Positions 7,858 through 16,147 are shown, counted from the first letter of the stretch. The stretch is 64,000 nt of DNA from JABAAE01 sp905480545 (GCA_943788025.1 CALSOR010000019.1:28728-92727); one strand, 5' to 3'. Notes: generated by a model not told the origin, from the letters alone. Program-made: numbers and translations.

Positions 7858-9372
7858 ATGAAAAATTCTATAGATGAAACGACGTACCATTCGGCAGTTG
7901 AGTCGATGATCCATCAAGCACAACAGAATCAAGGCGAAAAACACGTCTTTCAATTCGCGCACCCAGTTGCATTGCTGAAAATAATTGAGACACATATTTC
8001 ATGGATCATTTTAACCGGGCAATTTGCTTACAAGCTGAAAAAGCCGGTGCGGTTTGATTTTGTTGACTACTCAGACGTGTCGAAAAGGCAAACCTATTGC
8101 CATCGCGAAATTGATTTGAATCGTCGATATGCACCGGAAATCTATTTGGATGTCTGTCCCATCTATAAAATTGACGGCCGGCTTATCTTTGGCGAGGTCA
8201 AAGACAAAACACAAAACATCCAGCCAGTTGAATATGCCGTGAAAATGCGTGAATTCCCCCAAAACTGCATTGCGGCTGCGGCATTATCAACGTCAAAAAA
8301 CAGCAATCAATTGGTCGAAAATTTTGGCCGTTTCCTTGCTGATTTCCATGCAACGGCAGACCGTGCTGATCCGTCATGGAGTGTTGTCAAGCCAGAGAAC
8401 GTCATCCATGCTTGCCGCCAAAATTTTGACGCGTTGCAAGGTTATGCATTCGGAAATGTCGCCACTGGCCAAATCGATGCATTGCACTGTTGGACGGAAC
8501 AGCAACGTACAGAATCAGAATTGCTCATGAAGCAGAGGCTTAATTATGGTTTCGTTCGTAGATGCCACGGTGATTTGCATTTGGCAAACATCATTATCGC
8601 CGACAACAAGCTGATTCCATTTGATGGCATCGAATTCAATCCACAATTTCACTGGATCGATGTATTTAGCGAAGTTGCGTTTGTGGTGATGGACCTTTTT
8701 GCACACGGCCTTGAAAATCTCGGCTGGCGATTCCTAAATGCCTATTTCGATGCGACCGGGCATATCCAAAACATCGAACTTCTTAAATTCTACCTAGTTT
8801 ACCGTGCACTAGTGCGTGCAAAAATCACCGTCATGCAAATGGAAAGCGGCTGCGATCAAAGCCTACAAACACTTCACCAATACCTGGACACCGCCAACCG
8901 GTGTGCTTTTCAAGTTTCGTCAAAATTGACAATCACGTTTGGGTTTTCCGGTAGCGGCAAATCAACTGAAGCCCTCAAACTGATTGACTCCGACGGCGGC
9001 ATCCGTATCCGATCCGACGTGGTTCGCAAGGCCATGCCAGCCGACATCCGGTACAACGAGCAATCCATTAATGGCGTCTATTCCAAACTGCTCGATATGG
9101 CAAAAAGTATTTTGACGGCAGGTTATTCAGTTGTGGTTGATGCGACATTTTTACAAAAACGACACCGGGATGATTTCCAGGATTTAGCAAATGATATGCA
9201 AGTCGAATTTAGAATACTAAAATGCCAGGCCGAATTCGAAGAACTTGCTGGTCGTATTCAAACACGTCAAAACGATCCGTCCGAAGCAACATTGAAAGTG
9301 CTAAAAAAACAAATTGCCGAGCACGAACCGTTGAACGAATCAGAACAACGTTTCGTTATCGCTCAAGTTTAG
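7858..9372 (+). CDS. Aminoglycoside-phosphotransferase-like / P-loop ATPase fusion protein
   Basis: 504 residues in two parts. The N-terminal two thirds is a kinase-like domain of the APH/choline-kinase fold: IETHISWIILTGQFAYKLKK near the start, then the catalytic HGDLHLANIIIADNKLIPFD with the Brenner HGDxHxxN motif. The last 170 residues are a P-loop kinase with Walker A GFSGSGKST, then IRIRSDVVRKAM and VVVDATFL, resembling zeta-toxin/polynucleotide-kinase-type domains. The substrates are unknown. As I recall, a fusion of this kind (Rv2004c) lies in the mycobacterial DosR dormancy regulon next to Usp genes, as it does here. The start was chosen because the sigma-54 promoter lies across the upstream TTG. 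Confidence 0.88.
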   Translation: MKNSIDETTYHSAVESMIHQAQQNQGEKHVFQFAHPVALLKIIETHISWIILTGQFAYKLKKPVRFDFVDYSDVSKRQTYCHREIDLNRRYAPEIYLDVCPIYKIDGRLIFGEVKDKTQNIQPVEYAVKMREFPQNCIAAAALSTSKNSNQLVENFGRFLADFHATADRADPSWSVVKPENVIHACRQNFDALQGYAFGNVATGQIDALHCWTEQQRTESELLMKQRLNYGFVRRCHGDLHLANIIIADNKLIPFDGIEFNPQFHWIDVFSEVAFVVMDLFAHGLENLGWRFLNAYFDATGHIQNIELLKFYLVYRALVRAKITVMQMESGCDQSLQTLHQYLDTANRCAFQVSSKLTITFGFSGSGKSTEALKLIDSDGGIRIRSDVVRKAMPADIRYNEQSINGVYSKLLDMAKSILTAGYSVVVDATFLQKRHRDDFQDLANDMQVEFRILKCQAEFEELAGRIQTRQNDPSEATLKVLKKQIAEHEPLNESEQRFVIAQV

Positions 9373-9432
9373 AACTCTCTAAACCACTGGTAGGGCCGAT
9401 ACTTTTCATGCTCGACTCATTTGAAAATAAAA

Positions 9433-9906
9433 TCACTTGATCGTGCGGATGTACTTGTGGCATCGTACGCAAATTAACGTGACTTCAAAATACGCCAGCG
9501 TGGCTCCATCCAGGTTTTTTTCGGCTGCCGCGTTTCGCAAACGCTCGGCGCTCGATCGAAAATCCGCACTCATCTTGAGATAAGGCTTTGTGTTCAGAAC
9601 TTTCCAATTTGCCTCTTGGCTAAGCAGCATTAAATCTTGGGCACACTTTTCGAGCAAATCGTAGTTTTCCCTGGAAAGCCCTTCAACAATCCCCTTTGAT
9701 GTCGATAATTTTCGATTCATAAATGACTTTGAGTCTTCCTTATCTTGCTTCGCCGATTGCTCCTGGTCGCTGATCTGGACTGTAACTTGAGAGGAGGGCT
9801 GTTGGTTGGTGAGTTCCTGATTCGGGTTCTCGACTCCGAACAGGCTGACAAAAATAACGCCCGACGCAACGGCGAATCCCAGCAAAAATATAATTAGCTT
9901 CCACAT
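9433..9906 (-). CDS. Membrane-anchored cytochrome c'-like protein, single CxxCH
   Basis: 157 residues: one N-terminal hydrophobic anchor (about 3-24), a polar Gln/Ser-rich linker, then a helical domain ending in CVRCHKYIRTIK. A single CxxCH at the very C-terminus of a roughly 100-residue helical domain is the layout of cytochrome c'/c556 proteins, which bind NO or CO at a five-coordinate haem. The family assignment is inferred from this layout only. It is a paralogue of the next gene: both share a KLxxSKxxxEGL segment and the C-terminal haem site. CTGGAG precedes the ATG. It probably faces the periplasm. Confidence 0.75.
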   Translation of the reverse strand: MWKLIIFLLGFAVASGVIFVSLFGVENPNQELTNQQPSSQVTVQISDQEQSAKQDKEDSKSFMNRKLSTSKGIVEGLSRENYDLLEKCAQDLMLLSQEANWKVLNTKPYLKMSADFRSSAERLRNAAAEKNLDGATLAYFEVTLICVRCHKYIRTIK

Positions 9907-9980
9907 TTTCTAGCTCCAGAAAAAAATTTTAGATTGGGGCGGAAACAACCCGTCGTGCGTTTTTACAGAATGAACGTTCG

Positions 9981-10469
9981 CTATTTTTCTTTGTCCCAAT
10001 ACGTTGGAATCAAACGCACAGGACCTTTCGGACTCTTTTTGTTGGGTGCGATTTTGAAATTTCCGCGAACGTAGTTGTGACATTCAACACAAGTTGTTGT
10101 CATATGCACATAAGTGTAATGGGACCCTTCGAGATTTTTTGCCTCCGCAAGTCGCGAAAGTTTTTTACACTGATCTCGAAACGTCTTGCTGAAAAATTGA
10201 TAAACTGCATCATCAGAGCTGGGCCAGTGCTCGACTCGGCTGAATCGATTCATTTCGTCAGCACCCGCCTTGATTTTGGAAAAATCCTCAGTGACCAGCC
10301 CTTCCAATACCAGCTTGGAACTCGCCAATTTTGCTCGCATGTAGACGGGGGTATTACCCGCGTCTTGTTTGGTTTTCTCTTGTTGCCAATTCAACCCGGT
10401 TGCAAAAACCACTGTTGCCAACAAAAAGAACGCTGCGGTAGCATAAGCTTTCTTTGGAAATCTATTCAT
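9981..10469 (-). CDS. Cytochrome c'-like protein, single CxxCH (paralogue of the 9433-9906 gene)
   Basis: 162 residues from the ATG at 10469, which has GAAGGAG nine bases upstream. An in-frame start 24 codons earlier lacks this. The protein has an N-terminal signal or anchor (YATAAFFLLATVVFATGL), a helical domain (AKLASSKLVLEGLVTEDFSK) and the haem-binding motif CVECHNYV, followed by a basic tail of about 25 residues that the paralogue lacks. Together with the two globins and cytochrome bd it suggests handling or sensing of NO or low oxygen. It may be co-transcribed from the haemoglobin/PP2C side. I found no sigma-54 match in its own 113-base upstream gap. Confidence 0.75.
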   Translation of the reverse strand: MNRFPKKAYATAAFFLLATVVFATGLNWQQEKTKQDAGNTPVYMRAKLASSKLVLEGLVTEDFSKIKAGADEMNRFSRVEHWPSSDDAVYQFFSKTFRDQCKKLSRLAEAKNLEGSHYTYVHMTTTCVECHNYVRGNFKIAPNKKSPKGPVRLIPTYWDKEK

Positions 10470-10582
10470 CCGATTCAACTCCTTCGATTCAAGTGTTTTG
10501 ATTTTCCCTGATATCGCGACGAATGCTGATGCAAACATCACAGCTAAATAATGTTCCGCTCAAATTTTATTTTTTGAGCAAC

Positions 10583-11458
10583 TTAAATGGGGTGACAGAT
10601 TCCCGTCACCGCCGTAATGTTGTCTCGACCGCCTCGCTCGTTCGCTGTGGCGATGAGCCGATTACAGATTTCGTCACATGAAATTTCGCTATTAATGATT
10701 TCACTGATTTCCGAATCGCTTAAATGCGCATTCACACCGTCTGAACAAAGCAGAATCCGATCGTTTGGCTCAAGCCGTGTGCGATAAACAACCGCATTAG
10801 GTTTGCCATCAATTCCGATAGCGCTTACGAGCACATGACTGTAGGGCGATTCTTCAACCGAAGCCGTATCCAAACCGCCGTTATCATAGAGGACCTGAGC
10901 CAAGGTCTGGTCTTTTGTCAGTTGCGTGAGTCCATGTTGGTTTCGGATATAGCATTTGCTATCACCTACGTGCAACACGTACAACATCGGCCATACCAAA
11001 TATGCCAAAGTCAGGGTCGTACCCATGCCCCGATGATTCGGATCCATTTCACTATCCGCTCGAACGGCATTGTGTGAAAAAATCGCGGCGGATCTTAAGT
11101 CTTCGACAAAACGCTGAGTGTCCGATTCCGTTGGATGAAACAACCAATGCATTGAGTTCAAAAGGAAGTCGGTCGTATTTTTGATCGCGATTTGGCTAGC
11201 GACTTCACCCGCGTTTGCCCCGCCCATTCCATCGGCGACAAACATCACTGTTCCCATTGATTGACCAAAGACTTCGTTTGAGTCAAATTCAACGGAGGAC
11301 CTCAAGATTTGCAAGCTCTTATGCAATTGTGCAATTAAAAACTGATCTTGATTGAGGCGTCTTTTCTGGCCAATATCCGTTTTGCCCGAGCACTCGAATC
11401 GTATGACTTTCTGATCGTTGTGCCCTTTAATGTAGACTGCGGTTTCGTCTTCATTCAT
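10583..11458 (-). CDS. PP2C-family serine/threonine protein phosphatase
   Basis: About 291 residues with the PPM metal-binding motifs in order: GKTDIGQKRRLNQDQFLIAQ, MFVADGMGGANAGEVAS, GMGTTLTLAY, LHVGDSKCYIRN, LLCSDGVNAHLSD and GRDNITAV. The aspartates that bind two Mn/Mg ions are present. It should reverse Ser/Thr phosphorylation in the cytoplasm. No partner kinase of the Hanks type is in the window. The ATG at 11458 is preferred over a TTG four codons upstream. It begins 79 bases after the end of the truncated-haemoglobin frame and may share its sigma-54 promoter. Confidence 0.93.
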   Translation of the reverse strand: MNEDETAVYIKGHNDQKVIRFECSGKTDIGQKRRLNQDQFLIAQLHKSLQILRSSVEFDSNEVFGQSMGTVMFVADGMGGANAGEVASQIAIKNTTDFLLNSMHWLFHPTESDTQRFVEDLRSAAIFSHNAVRADSEMDPNHRGMGTTLTLAYLVWPMLYVLHVGDSKCYIRNQHGLTQLTKDQTLAQVLYDNGGLDTASVEESPYSHVLVSAIGIDGKPNAVVYRTRLEPNDRILLCSDGVNAHLSDSEISEIINSEISCDEICNRLIATANERGGRDNITAVTGICHPI

Positions 11459-11537
11459 CGTACTGGTCAATACCTAATTAAACGTGCAACACTTGCTATT
11501 TATTTCCTTCATCTAAGTTTTTCGTTGCCAGCAACGT

Positions 11538-11912
11538 CTAGCCGTCAACGGTCGTTTCGCCCAGTACTTCATCGACATACATCGCTATTCGTGAGACAAA
11601 ACGATTTGCATCGGATTCAGAAATTCCGATCTCGCCGAGCGTCGCCATGAGATGATCGGTAAAAACGCTGATGTCCTACCGTTTTATCCCCCTGCCCTTG
11701 TGAATTTCAGAAAGAGATCGCCCCGAATATTCCAACGGGGCTCCAATCGCGATGCCAAAAAGCTGACGTTGCATCGACTTGATCCGATCCATTGATGCAT
11801 GTTCGAAGAACTTCTTCAAATTGGGATCAGCAATCACTCGATCATAGAAGTTATCAACAATACTGGCGACTGCTTCTGCCCCGCCTATTTTGTGAAAAAG
11901 ATTATCTGTCAT
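11538..11912 (-). pseudogene. Truncated haemoglobin with an internal in-frame TAG
   Basis: The first 78 codons give a truncated-haemoglobin N-terminus (LFHKIGGAEAVASIVDNFYD, FFEHASMDRIKSMQRQLF, YSGRSLSEIHKGRGI with the proximal-type histidine). TAG follows at 11676-11678. The same frame then continues without a break for 45 codons (DISVFTDHLMATLGEIGISE and on to TAG at 11538), exactly the C-terminal helices the family needs. The full 124-codon length is normal for single-domain truncated globins. One point mutation (for example CAG or GAG to TAG) explains it. A strong sigma-54 promoter lies upstream. It is either a recent pseudogene or a sequencing error. The 78-residue product alone would lack the final helices. 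Confidence 0.85.
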
Positions 11913-11973
11913 ATGCTTGATTTCAAGTTAAAAAATTCAATGGCGAAGAGCGACCACAACTTGCAAAACAGAT

Positions 11974-11990
11974 CGCAAAGCTTGTGCCAG
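11974..11990 (-). promoter_or_regulatory. Sigma-54 promoter of the truncated-haemoglobin gene
   Basis: Minus-strand reading CTGGCACAAGCTTTGCG has TGGCAC-N5-TTGC with exact GG-N10-GC spacing. The leader to the ATG at 11912 would be about 50 bases. It may also serve the PP2C gene and the two cytochrome-like genes downstream. Confidence 0.7.
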
Positions 11991-12138
11991 AAAAATCTTT
12001 ATTGAGATATTGCGGCCGTTAACCTGCAACGAAATGGTTTTCCCCTTTTTCCATGAGAAATAATTCGTGCTGCCGATCAGACTGCCAGCATCGAAATCAA
12101 GCAGGAACTAAAGTAACGTGCGTTAACCGATTCAAAAC

Positions 12139-12152
12139 GTGCGAATTCGCAC
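12139..12152. promoter_or_regulatory. Perfect 14-bp palindrome GTGCGAATTCGCAC, putative enhancer site
   Basis: It sits between two divergent sigma-54 promoters, about 75 bases upstream of the usp promoter (12225-12241) and about 150 bases upstream of the haemoglobin promoter (11974-11990). Bacterial enhancer-binding proteins usually bind in that range. The half-sites recur at 5805-5820 and 16148-16161. I infer it is the binding site of the response regulator at 13348-14685. The rest of the 11913-12290 space holds no gene. Confidence 0.5.
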
Positions 12153-12224
12153 ATATGTTATGGTAATGGATTTGCGAATGGCAAATTACGAAAAGAATGT
12201 CTGTGGATCGGTACGGCCCACAAC

Positions 12225-12241
12225 ATGGCACTGTATTTGCA
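12225..12241 (+). promoter_or_regulatory. Sigma-54 promoter of the 12291-12800 usp gene
   Basis: ATGGCACTGTATTTGCA is a full consensus match (TGGCAC-N5-TTGCA, GG-N10-GC). It overlaps an in-frame ATG at 12225 and so supports the downstream ATG at 12291 as the start, with a leader of about 40 bases. Confidence 0.78.
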
Positions 12242-12290
12242 GCCCATCGCAGCAGTCAAAGGCAATCCGTTTTTAACCGAGGAACCCAAC

Positions 12291-12800
12291 ATGAAAATAC
12301 AAGTGGACAAAAACGTCTTAGTACCGATCGATTTTTCGGAGTTTTCTGCCAACACCATTTCTTATGCATTAACACTATTTCCAAAAGATAAACTCCGTTT
12401 GATGCATGTTTCGCAGCGTCCTACCGTTACTTCACCAGGAATGGTCTGGGATACGATAACGGACGATACGATTATCAATGGGTCAATGACCGCGTTTGAA
12501 GAATTCTGCAAAAAGCATGGACTCCCGGAAGATTTAAATTTCTCCGTAGAAATTGGCGACCCGGCCGAAGAGATTTCCCTGGAGGCAAAACACAATCCGG
12601 CTGGCCTGATCATCGTCGGGTCTCATGGTCGTCGCGGGCTATCGCGGTTCTTCCTTGGTTCTGTTGCTGAGCGAGTTGTACGGCACGCTCCCTGCCCAGT
12701 GCTGGTTTTCAAACCGGATGAAATCGTCAAGGACCGAAATCAGCAGCTGGCCGAAATCAGTGCCAAAACCGATGCTATGTTCGAACCCGAAGCCAGCTAG
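12291..12800 (+). CDS. Universal stress protein, UspA family
   Basis: 169 residues starting MKIQVDKNVLVPIDFSEFSA, one Usp domain with the ATP-binding loop GSHGRRGLSRFFLGSVAERV followed by VRHAPCPVLVFKP and a 25-residue polar tail. GAGGA lies about eight bases before the ATG at 12291. An in-frame ATG at 12225 falls inside the sigma-54 promoter and is unlikely to be used. It is divergent from the truncated haemoglobin and followed by a GC-rich hairpin. It is the third Usp of the island and the one with the best promoter. Confidence 0.93.
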   Translation: MKIQVDKNVLVPIDFSEFSANTISYALTLFPKDKLRLMHVSQRPTVTSPGMVWDTITDDTIINGSMTAFEEFCKKHGLPEDLNFSVEIGDPAEEISLEAKHNPAGLIIVGSHGRRGLSRFFLGSVAERVVRHAPCPVLVFKPDEIVKDRNQQLAEISAKTDAMFEPEAS

Positions 12801-12809
12801 CCCAGGCAG

Positions 12810-12829
12810 GCCCCGCAAGTCAGCGGGGC
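12810..12829 (+). terminator. Hairpin after usp, possible terminator
   Basis: GCCCCGC (12810-12816) pairs with GCGGGGC (12823-12829) around a six-base loop, ten bases after the usp stop. The following bases (ATTCGTTC) are only weakly U-rich, so it may be inefficient. Confidence 0.4.
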
Positions 12830-13124
12830 ATTCGTTCAGTAAAACTTCGGACTTTGAAACATCCCTAACGCATGTAATCCGAAACGATCGGCGAAATGGT
12901 AGCCTTTTAAAACAAGTACAGCCTGAAGGCGAATTCGAAATTGTGGATCCGTAAGGGTAAGCACGCCACCTATGGCGATCGTTTATTTCGCAGTGCCTTG
13001 AGGGGTGAACTTTGGGTACTGACGAACCAACTGCAACGGCTTGGCGGATCAAACTTGGAGGTGGCGTTTTTGACGAAGGCGAACCGAAGGCATCTACTCG
13101 GTATCAAGCCGATTTAATTCTACG

Positions 13125-13344
13125 GTTCGTCACTGCACCTTCGTCACTGCACCTTCGTCACTGCACCTTCGTCACTGCACCTTCGTCACTGCACCTTCGT
13201 CACTGCACCTTCGTCACTGCACCTTCGTCACTGCACCTTCGTCACTGCACCTTCGTCACTGCACCTTCGTCACTGCACCTTCGTCACTGCACCTTCGTCA
13301 CTGCACCTTCGTCACTGCACCTTCGTCACTGCACCTTCGTCACT
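13125..13344. repeat. Tandem array of a 14-bp unit, about 15.7 copies
   Basis: The unit CTTCGTCACTGCAC is repeated from 13125 to 13334 as 15 units (the first starts with G), plus ten bases to 13344, with no other visible variation. It ends four bases before the response-regulator stop codon and lies between two convergent genes. The rest of the 12801-13347 space shows no gene. Such perfect identity suggests recent expansion or active copy-number change. The unit length equals that of the GTGCG palindrome, but the sequences match only in part (complement GTGCAGTGACGAAG). Confidence 0.95.
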
Positions 13345-13347
13345 AGA

Positions 13348-14685
13348 TTATTCAATTTCGTATTTTTCTAGCAGCCGATACAGGCTTCGCCTCGAAACGC
13401 CCAAAGCCTGGGCGGTAACTGATTTGTTTTTTTTGAACTTCAAGTAGGTTGCTTCAACATGAACTTTGTTGATGGCATCCAGTTCATTCGAATGAACCGA
13501 TTCACCATGACTTGGCTGCACAACACCATTCATGATATCGGGCGGAAAATCTCTGCTTTCAATGGTGCAACCGTCATCCGAAAGGATTTTTGCACGTTCA
13601 ATTGCATTGGCTAATTGACGGACGTTGCCGGGCCATCCATATTTTTGAATCACGTCCAGCGTCGGCTCTGTAATGCTCCAGTCGTCACCGGAGAAATGCT
13701 GCGCTAATTGAACCTTGTCACCCGGTCGATCTCGAAGGGGCGGAAGTTGAATCGTAAGGACGTTAATCCGATAAAACAAATCTTCGCGAAAACGACCGTC
13801 CGAAACTTCTTTTTGAAGATCTCGATTTGTCGCCGCGATCACGCGAACTTTGACGTGCCGCTCTTTGACACTTCCAACCCGGCGCATGGAACCATCTTCC
13901 AGAACCCTCAGTAATTTTGCCTGCAAAGCTCCTGTCATTTCACCGAATTCGTCAATAAACAGGGTGCCGCCGTCGGCAATTTCGAACAAGCCCTCCTTTG
14001 CCTGTGTGGCACCGGTGAAGGAACCTTTTTCGTGACCAAACAACTCGCTTTCCAGCAACGTTTCCGGCAACGCAGCACAATTCACCACAACCAGCGGCTT
14101 GTCCGCTAACGGACTCTTACGATGAATCGCCCTGGCGACCAATTCTTTACCGGTTCCACTTTCGCCTTGAATCAAGATGGGCTTATCGGATTTCGATGTC
14201 CTATCAATCAGCTTGTAAACCTGCTCCATTTGCGGCGAATCGCCAATCATCTCATGTGATGCATCGGATTGTTCCAAAGCAACTCGCAGCTGCTTGTTTT
14301 CCAACTCCAGCTCACGCTGAGCGGCCGCCCGCAAAATTAAATCTTTGAGCTCTGAGAGCTTCACCGGCTTTGTTAGAAAATCAAAGGCACCGGTTTTCAT
14401 GCTGTCGACTGCGTTTTCAATCGTTCCGCCTCCGGTCAACATAATCGCTTTGAGGTTAGGGTTTTCTTTTAGCAAATGTTCAAGCAGCTGAATCCCTGAC
14501 ATTCCCGGCATATGAATATCGACAATCGCGATATCAAAATGGCGATTCACCGAAAGATTAATCGCTTCTTCGCCATCTTCGGCCGTGTCAACGCGAAACC
14601 CCTGCTTGTTAAAATAGCTGAACGCCGTCTCGCGAAAATCATCTTCGTCGTCGACGAGTAGTAGGTTAAAACTGTCGGGAAGCAT
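13348..14685 (-). CDS. Sigma-54-dependent response regulator (NtrC/AtoC type)
   Basis: 445 residues in three domains. The receiver (about 5-120) has the acidic pair VDDEDD, the phospho-acceptor in AIVDIHMPGMSG, and K in LTKPVK. The AAA+ sigma-54 activator domain (about 145-370) has Walker A GESGTGKE, the sigma-54 contact loop GSFTGA (a variant of GAFTGA), Walker B GTLFIDEFGEM and the R-finger region FREDLFYRINVL. The Fis-type helix-turn-helix at the C-terminus is VTAQALGVSRRSLYRLLEKY. It should activate RpoN promoters by ATP hydrolysis. Six such promoter matches lie within 10 kb of it, so I infer it is the island's regulator. No cognate histidine kinase or rpoN is in the window. No sigma-54 match precedes the gene itself. 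Confidence 0.95.
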   Translation of the reverse strand: MLPDSFNLLLVDDEDDFRETAFSYFNKQGFRVDTAEDGEEAINLSVNRHFDIAIVDIHMPGMSGIQLLEHLLKENPNLKAIMLTGGGTIENAVDSMKTGAFDFLTKPVKLSELKDLILRAAAQRELELENKQLRVALEQSDASHEMIGDSPQMEQVYKLIDRTSKSDKPILIQGESGTGKELVARAIHRKSPLADKPLVVVNCAALPETLLESELFGHEKGSFTGATQAKEGLFEIADGGTLFIDEFGEMTGALQAKLLRVLEDGSMRRVGSVKERHVKVRVIAATNRDLQKEVSDGRFREDLFYRINVLTIQLPPLRDRPGDKVQLAQHFSGDDWSITEPTLDVIQKYGWPGNVRQLANAIERAKILSDDGCTIESRDFPPDIMNGVVQPSHGESVHSNELDAINKVHVEATYLKFKKNKSVTAQALGVSRRSLYRLLEKYEIE

Positions 14686-14914
14686 TGAGGACCGTTAGAA
14701 AAAATTGAGAAACCGATTGAACTGAACGTTAGTGAATCAAACCGACCGTTTCGGAAAGATATGATCGTCTATTAAAATTGAATTCATGAGCTGCGAAAAG
14801 AGATCATAAGCGAATACCATCGCATGAAGGCTATCTATTTCCACTGAAATACGCCTGTTCCGCGTGATCTTTTAAAAATTGATCGACTGTTGGTAATAAT
14901 CTGGCCTTATCCAA

Positions 14915-15457
14915 CTACAACGAATAGGATTCCACGGATGCCTTCTGTGGTTGGCAATTTTGACAACATGCTGCCTTCGCACGTTGACGAGACAACGCAA
15001 TTCCATTGAGAGAAATGCTTCCAACAATCTCATCTCCATCATAAACAAGAGCTGCGGTTCGGTTTTGCTCGCACAAGACGGTTTCCGCTTTTTCAAGCGT
15101 TTGACCGACCGAGATGACTTGTTGCTCATTGCCTTCCACCGCTCGCATGTATCGCGATATCTGATCAATTGGAACAAAGTGAATATCTGTCTCGGCCTCT
15201 TGCTCTAGCAAAAATTCATTGCCACGGTCTTCTGCGATTAAGTTTTCAAAGTACGAATTGAGAAATTGAATTGAATCTCTTTCAACTAGCGAACCCACCA
15301 ACTTACCCGGATAGTCGACAATCGGAATCGCAGCTACCCCCTTGGCAAACAAACGCCCGGTCTTTCGCATTGAGTCAAACTCGCACATTTTTTTGACGTT
15401 TGAATTCAACGCATCTCGTACATACAAAGTTTTCGATTCCGTTTTATTTTTGCACAT
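14915..15457 (-). CDS. CBS-domain-like protein with C-terminal cysteine cluster
   Basis: 180 residues that read as a degenerate CBS pair: VRDALNSNVKKMCEFDSM, AIPIVDYPGKLVGSLVERDS, then a second module with AALVYDGDEIVGSISLNGIA. The tail carries CCQNCQP, three cysteines that could bind metal or respond to redox state. The start lies inside the end of the preceding CBS gene (14-base overlap), so the two are coupled. CBS domains sense adenine nucleotides. Its role is unknown, but pairing with Usp genes recalls the hypoxic-response CBS protein of mycobacteria. Confidence 0.7.
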   Translation of the reverse strand: MCKNKTESKTLYVRDALNSNVKKMCEFDSMRKTGRLFAKGVAAIPIVDYPGKLVGSLVERDSIQFLNSYFENLIAEDRGNEFLLEQEAETDIHFVPIDQISRYMRAVEGNEQQVISVGQTLEKAETVLCEQNRTAALVYDGDEIVGSISLNGIALSRQRAKAACCQNCQPQKASVESYSL

Positions 15458-15944
15458 GCATTCGCTCCGTTTCGGATATTGGAAATAAGGTATCTTTGTT
15501 AGATTCGCTAATTTTCTTCAAAATATCACCTGACGAGACAACGCCAACCAAACATTTGTTTTCATCCAGCACCACAAGGTGATGAATTGAGTTGTCCACC
15601 GTTTTCTTCGCCGCAGCTGCAATGGATTCCTGTTGTTCGATCCACTTGAATTCGGACGACATGGCATCGGACACCAAAATATCGGCAATTTCCCGAGTCG
15701 GCGTTTCTTTGCCTTCTATGTGCGATTTTTCTTTTACTACGACGTCTTTTAACGTTACAACGCCTACACAGCATCCGGTTGTGTTTACAACCGGCAGAAT
15801 AGAAATGCAATTTTCCAGAAACAAATGGATCGCCTTATCGATTCGTTCATTCATATGAATGCTACAAACCGAAGAGGTCATGATTTCAGATACGGGACGC
15901 CCAAACATATGCGGTATTCTTCCAATTATTGATCGTAGTGCCAT
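15444..15944 (-). CDS. Two-CBS-domain protein
   Basis: 166 residues with two CBS motifs: VSEIMTSSVCSIHMNERIDK to GVVTLKDVVV, and VSDAMSSEFKWIEQQESI to GVVSSGDILKKI. It is a stand-alone CBS pair without an effector domain, likely a nucleotide-sensing dimer. It overlaps the next gene by 14 bases. A sigma-54-like promoter (16058-16074) and an imperfect GTGCG palindrome (16148-16161) lie upstream, placing it in the same regulon as the Usp genes. Confidence 0.88.
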   Translation of the reverse strand: MALRSIIGRIPHMFGRPVSEIMTSSVCSIHMNERIDKAIHLFLENCISILPVVNTTGCCVGVVTLKDVVVKEKSHIEGKETPTREIADILVSDAMSSEFKWIEQQESIAAAAKKTVDNSIHHLVVLDENKCLVGVVSSGDILKKISESNKDTLFPISETERMHVQK

Positions 15945-15952
15945 TCGATTTA

Positions 15953-15998
15953 CCGTCCGCTTAACGAATTGCCCGTCCGCTTAACGAATTGCCCGTCC
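15953..15998. repeat. 20-bp direct repeat, 2.3 copies
   Basis: CCGTCCGCTTAACGAATTGC occurs at 15953-15972 and 15973-15992 and begins again at 15993, nine bases upstream of the CBS gene start, within its leader. Confidence 0.8.
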
Positions 15999-16057
15999 CC
16001 GGCGGCTGTCTTGGGAAAACACTTTGGCTCGACGAAATCGATTTCCGGATTGACCGG

Positions 16058-16074
16058 TGCAAATCGAATACCGA
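16058..16074 (-). promoter_or_regulatory. Sigma-54-like promoter of the CBS gene pair
   Basis: Minus-strand reading TCGGTATTCGATTTGCA has GG-N10-GC spacing and a perfect TTGCA -12, with CGGTAT instead of TGGCAC at -24. The leader would be about 100 bases and would include the 20-bp repeat. Confidence 0.5.
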
Positions 16075-16147
16075 ATTGGACAACTTGTGTCCAGAACGAG
16101 AGATTCGTTGCAAAGAAGCGATTTTTGCTTGGAAAATTCTATTTCCT

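Noticed and set aside
11676..11678. Programmed amber readthrough or pyrrolysine in the truncated haemoglobin
   Set aside because: No context or family precedent is visible. A point mutation or sequencing error is simpler.
13125..13344. CRISPR array
   Set aside because: Units are directly adjacent without spacers, and no cas gene is present. The same holds for 38353-38435.
13012..13371. A plus-strand frame of 119 codons with a 14-residue repeat
   Set aside because: It is only the translation of the 14-bp array (42 bases is a multiple of 3). It has no ribosome-binding site and overlaps the regulator end.
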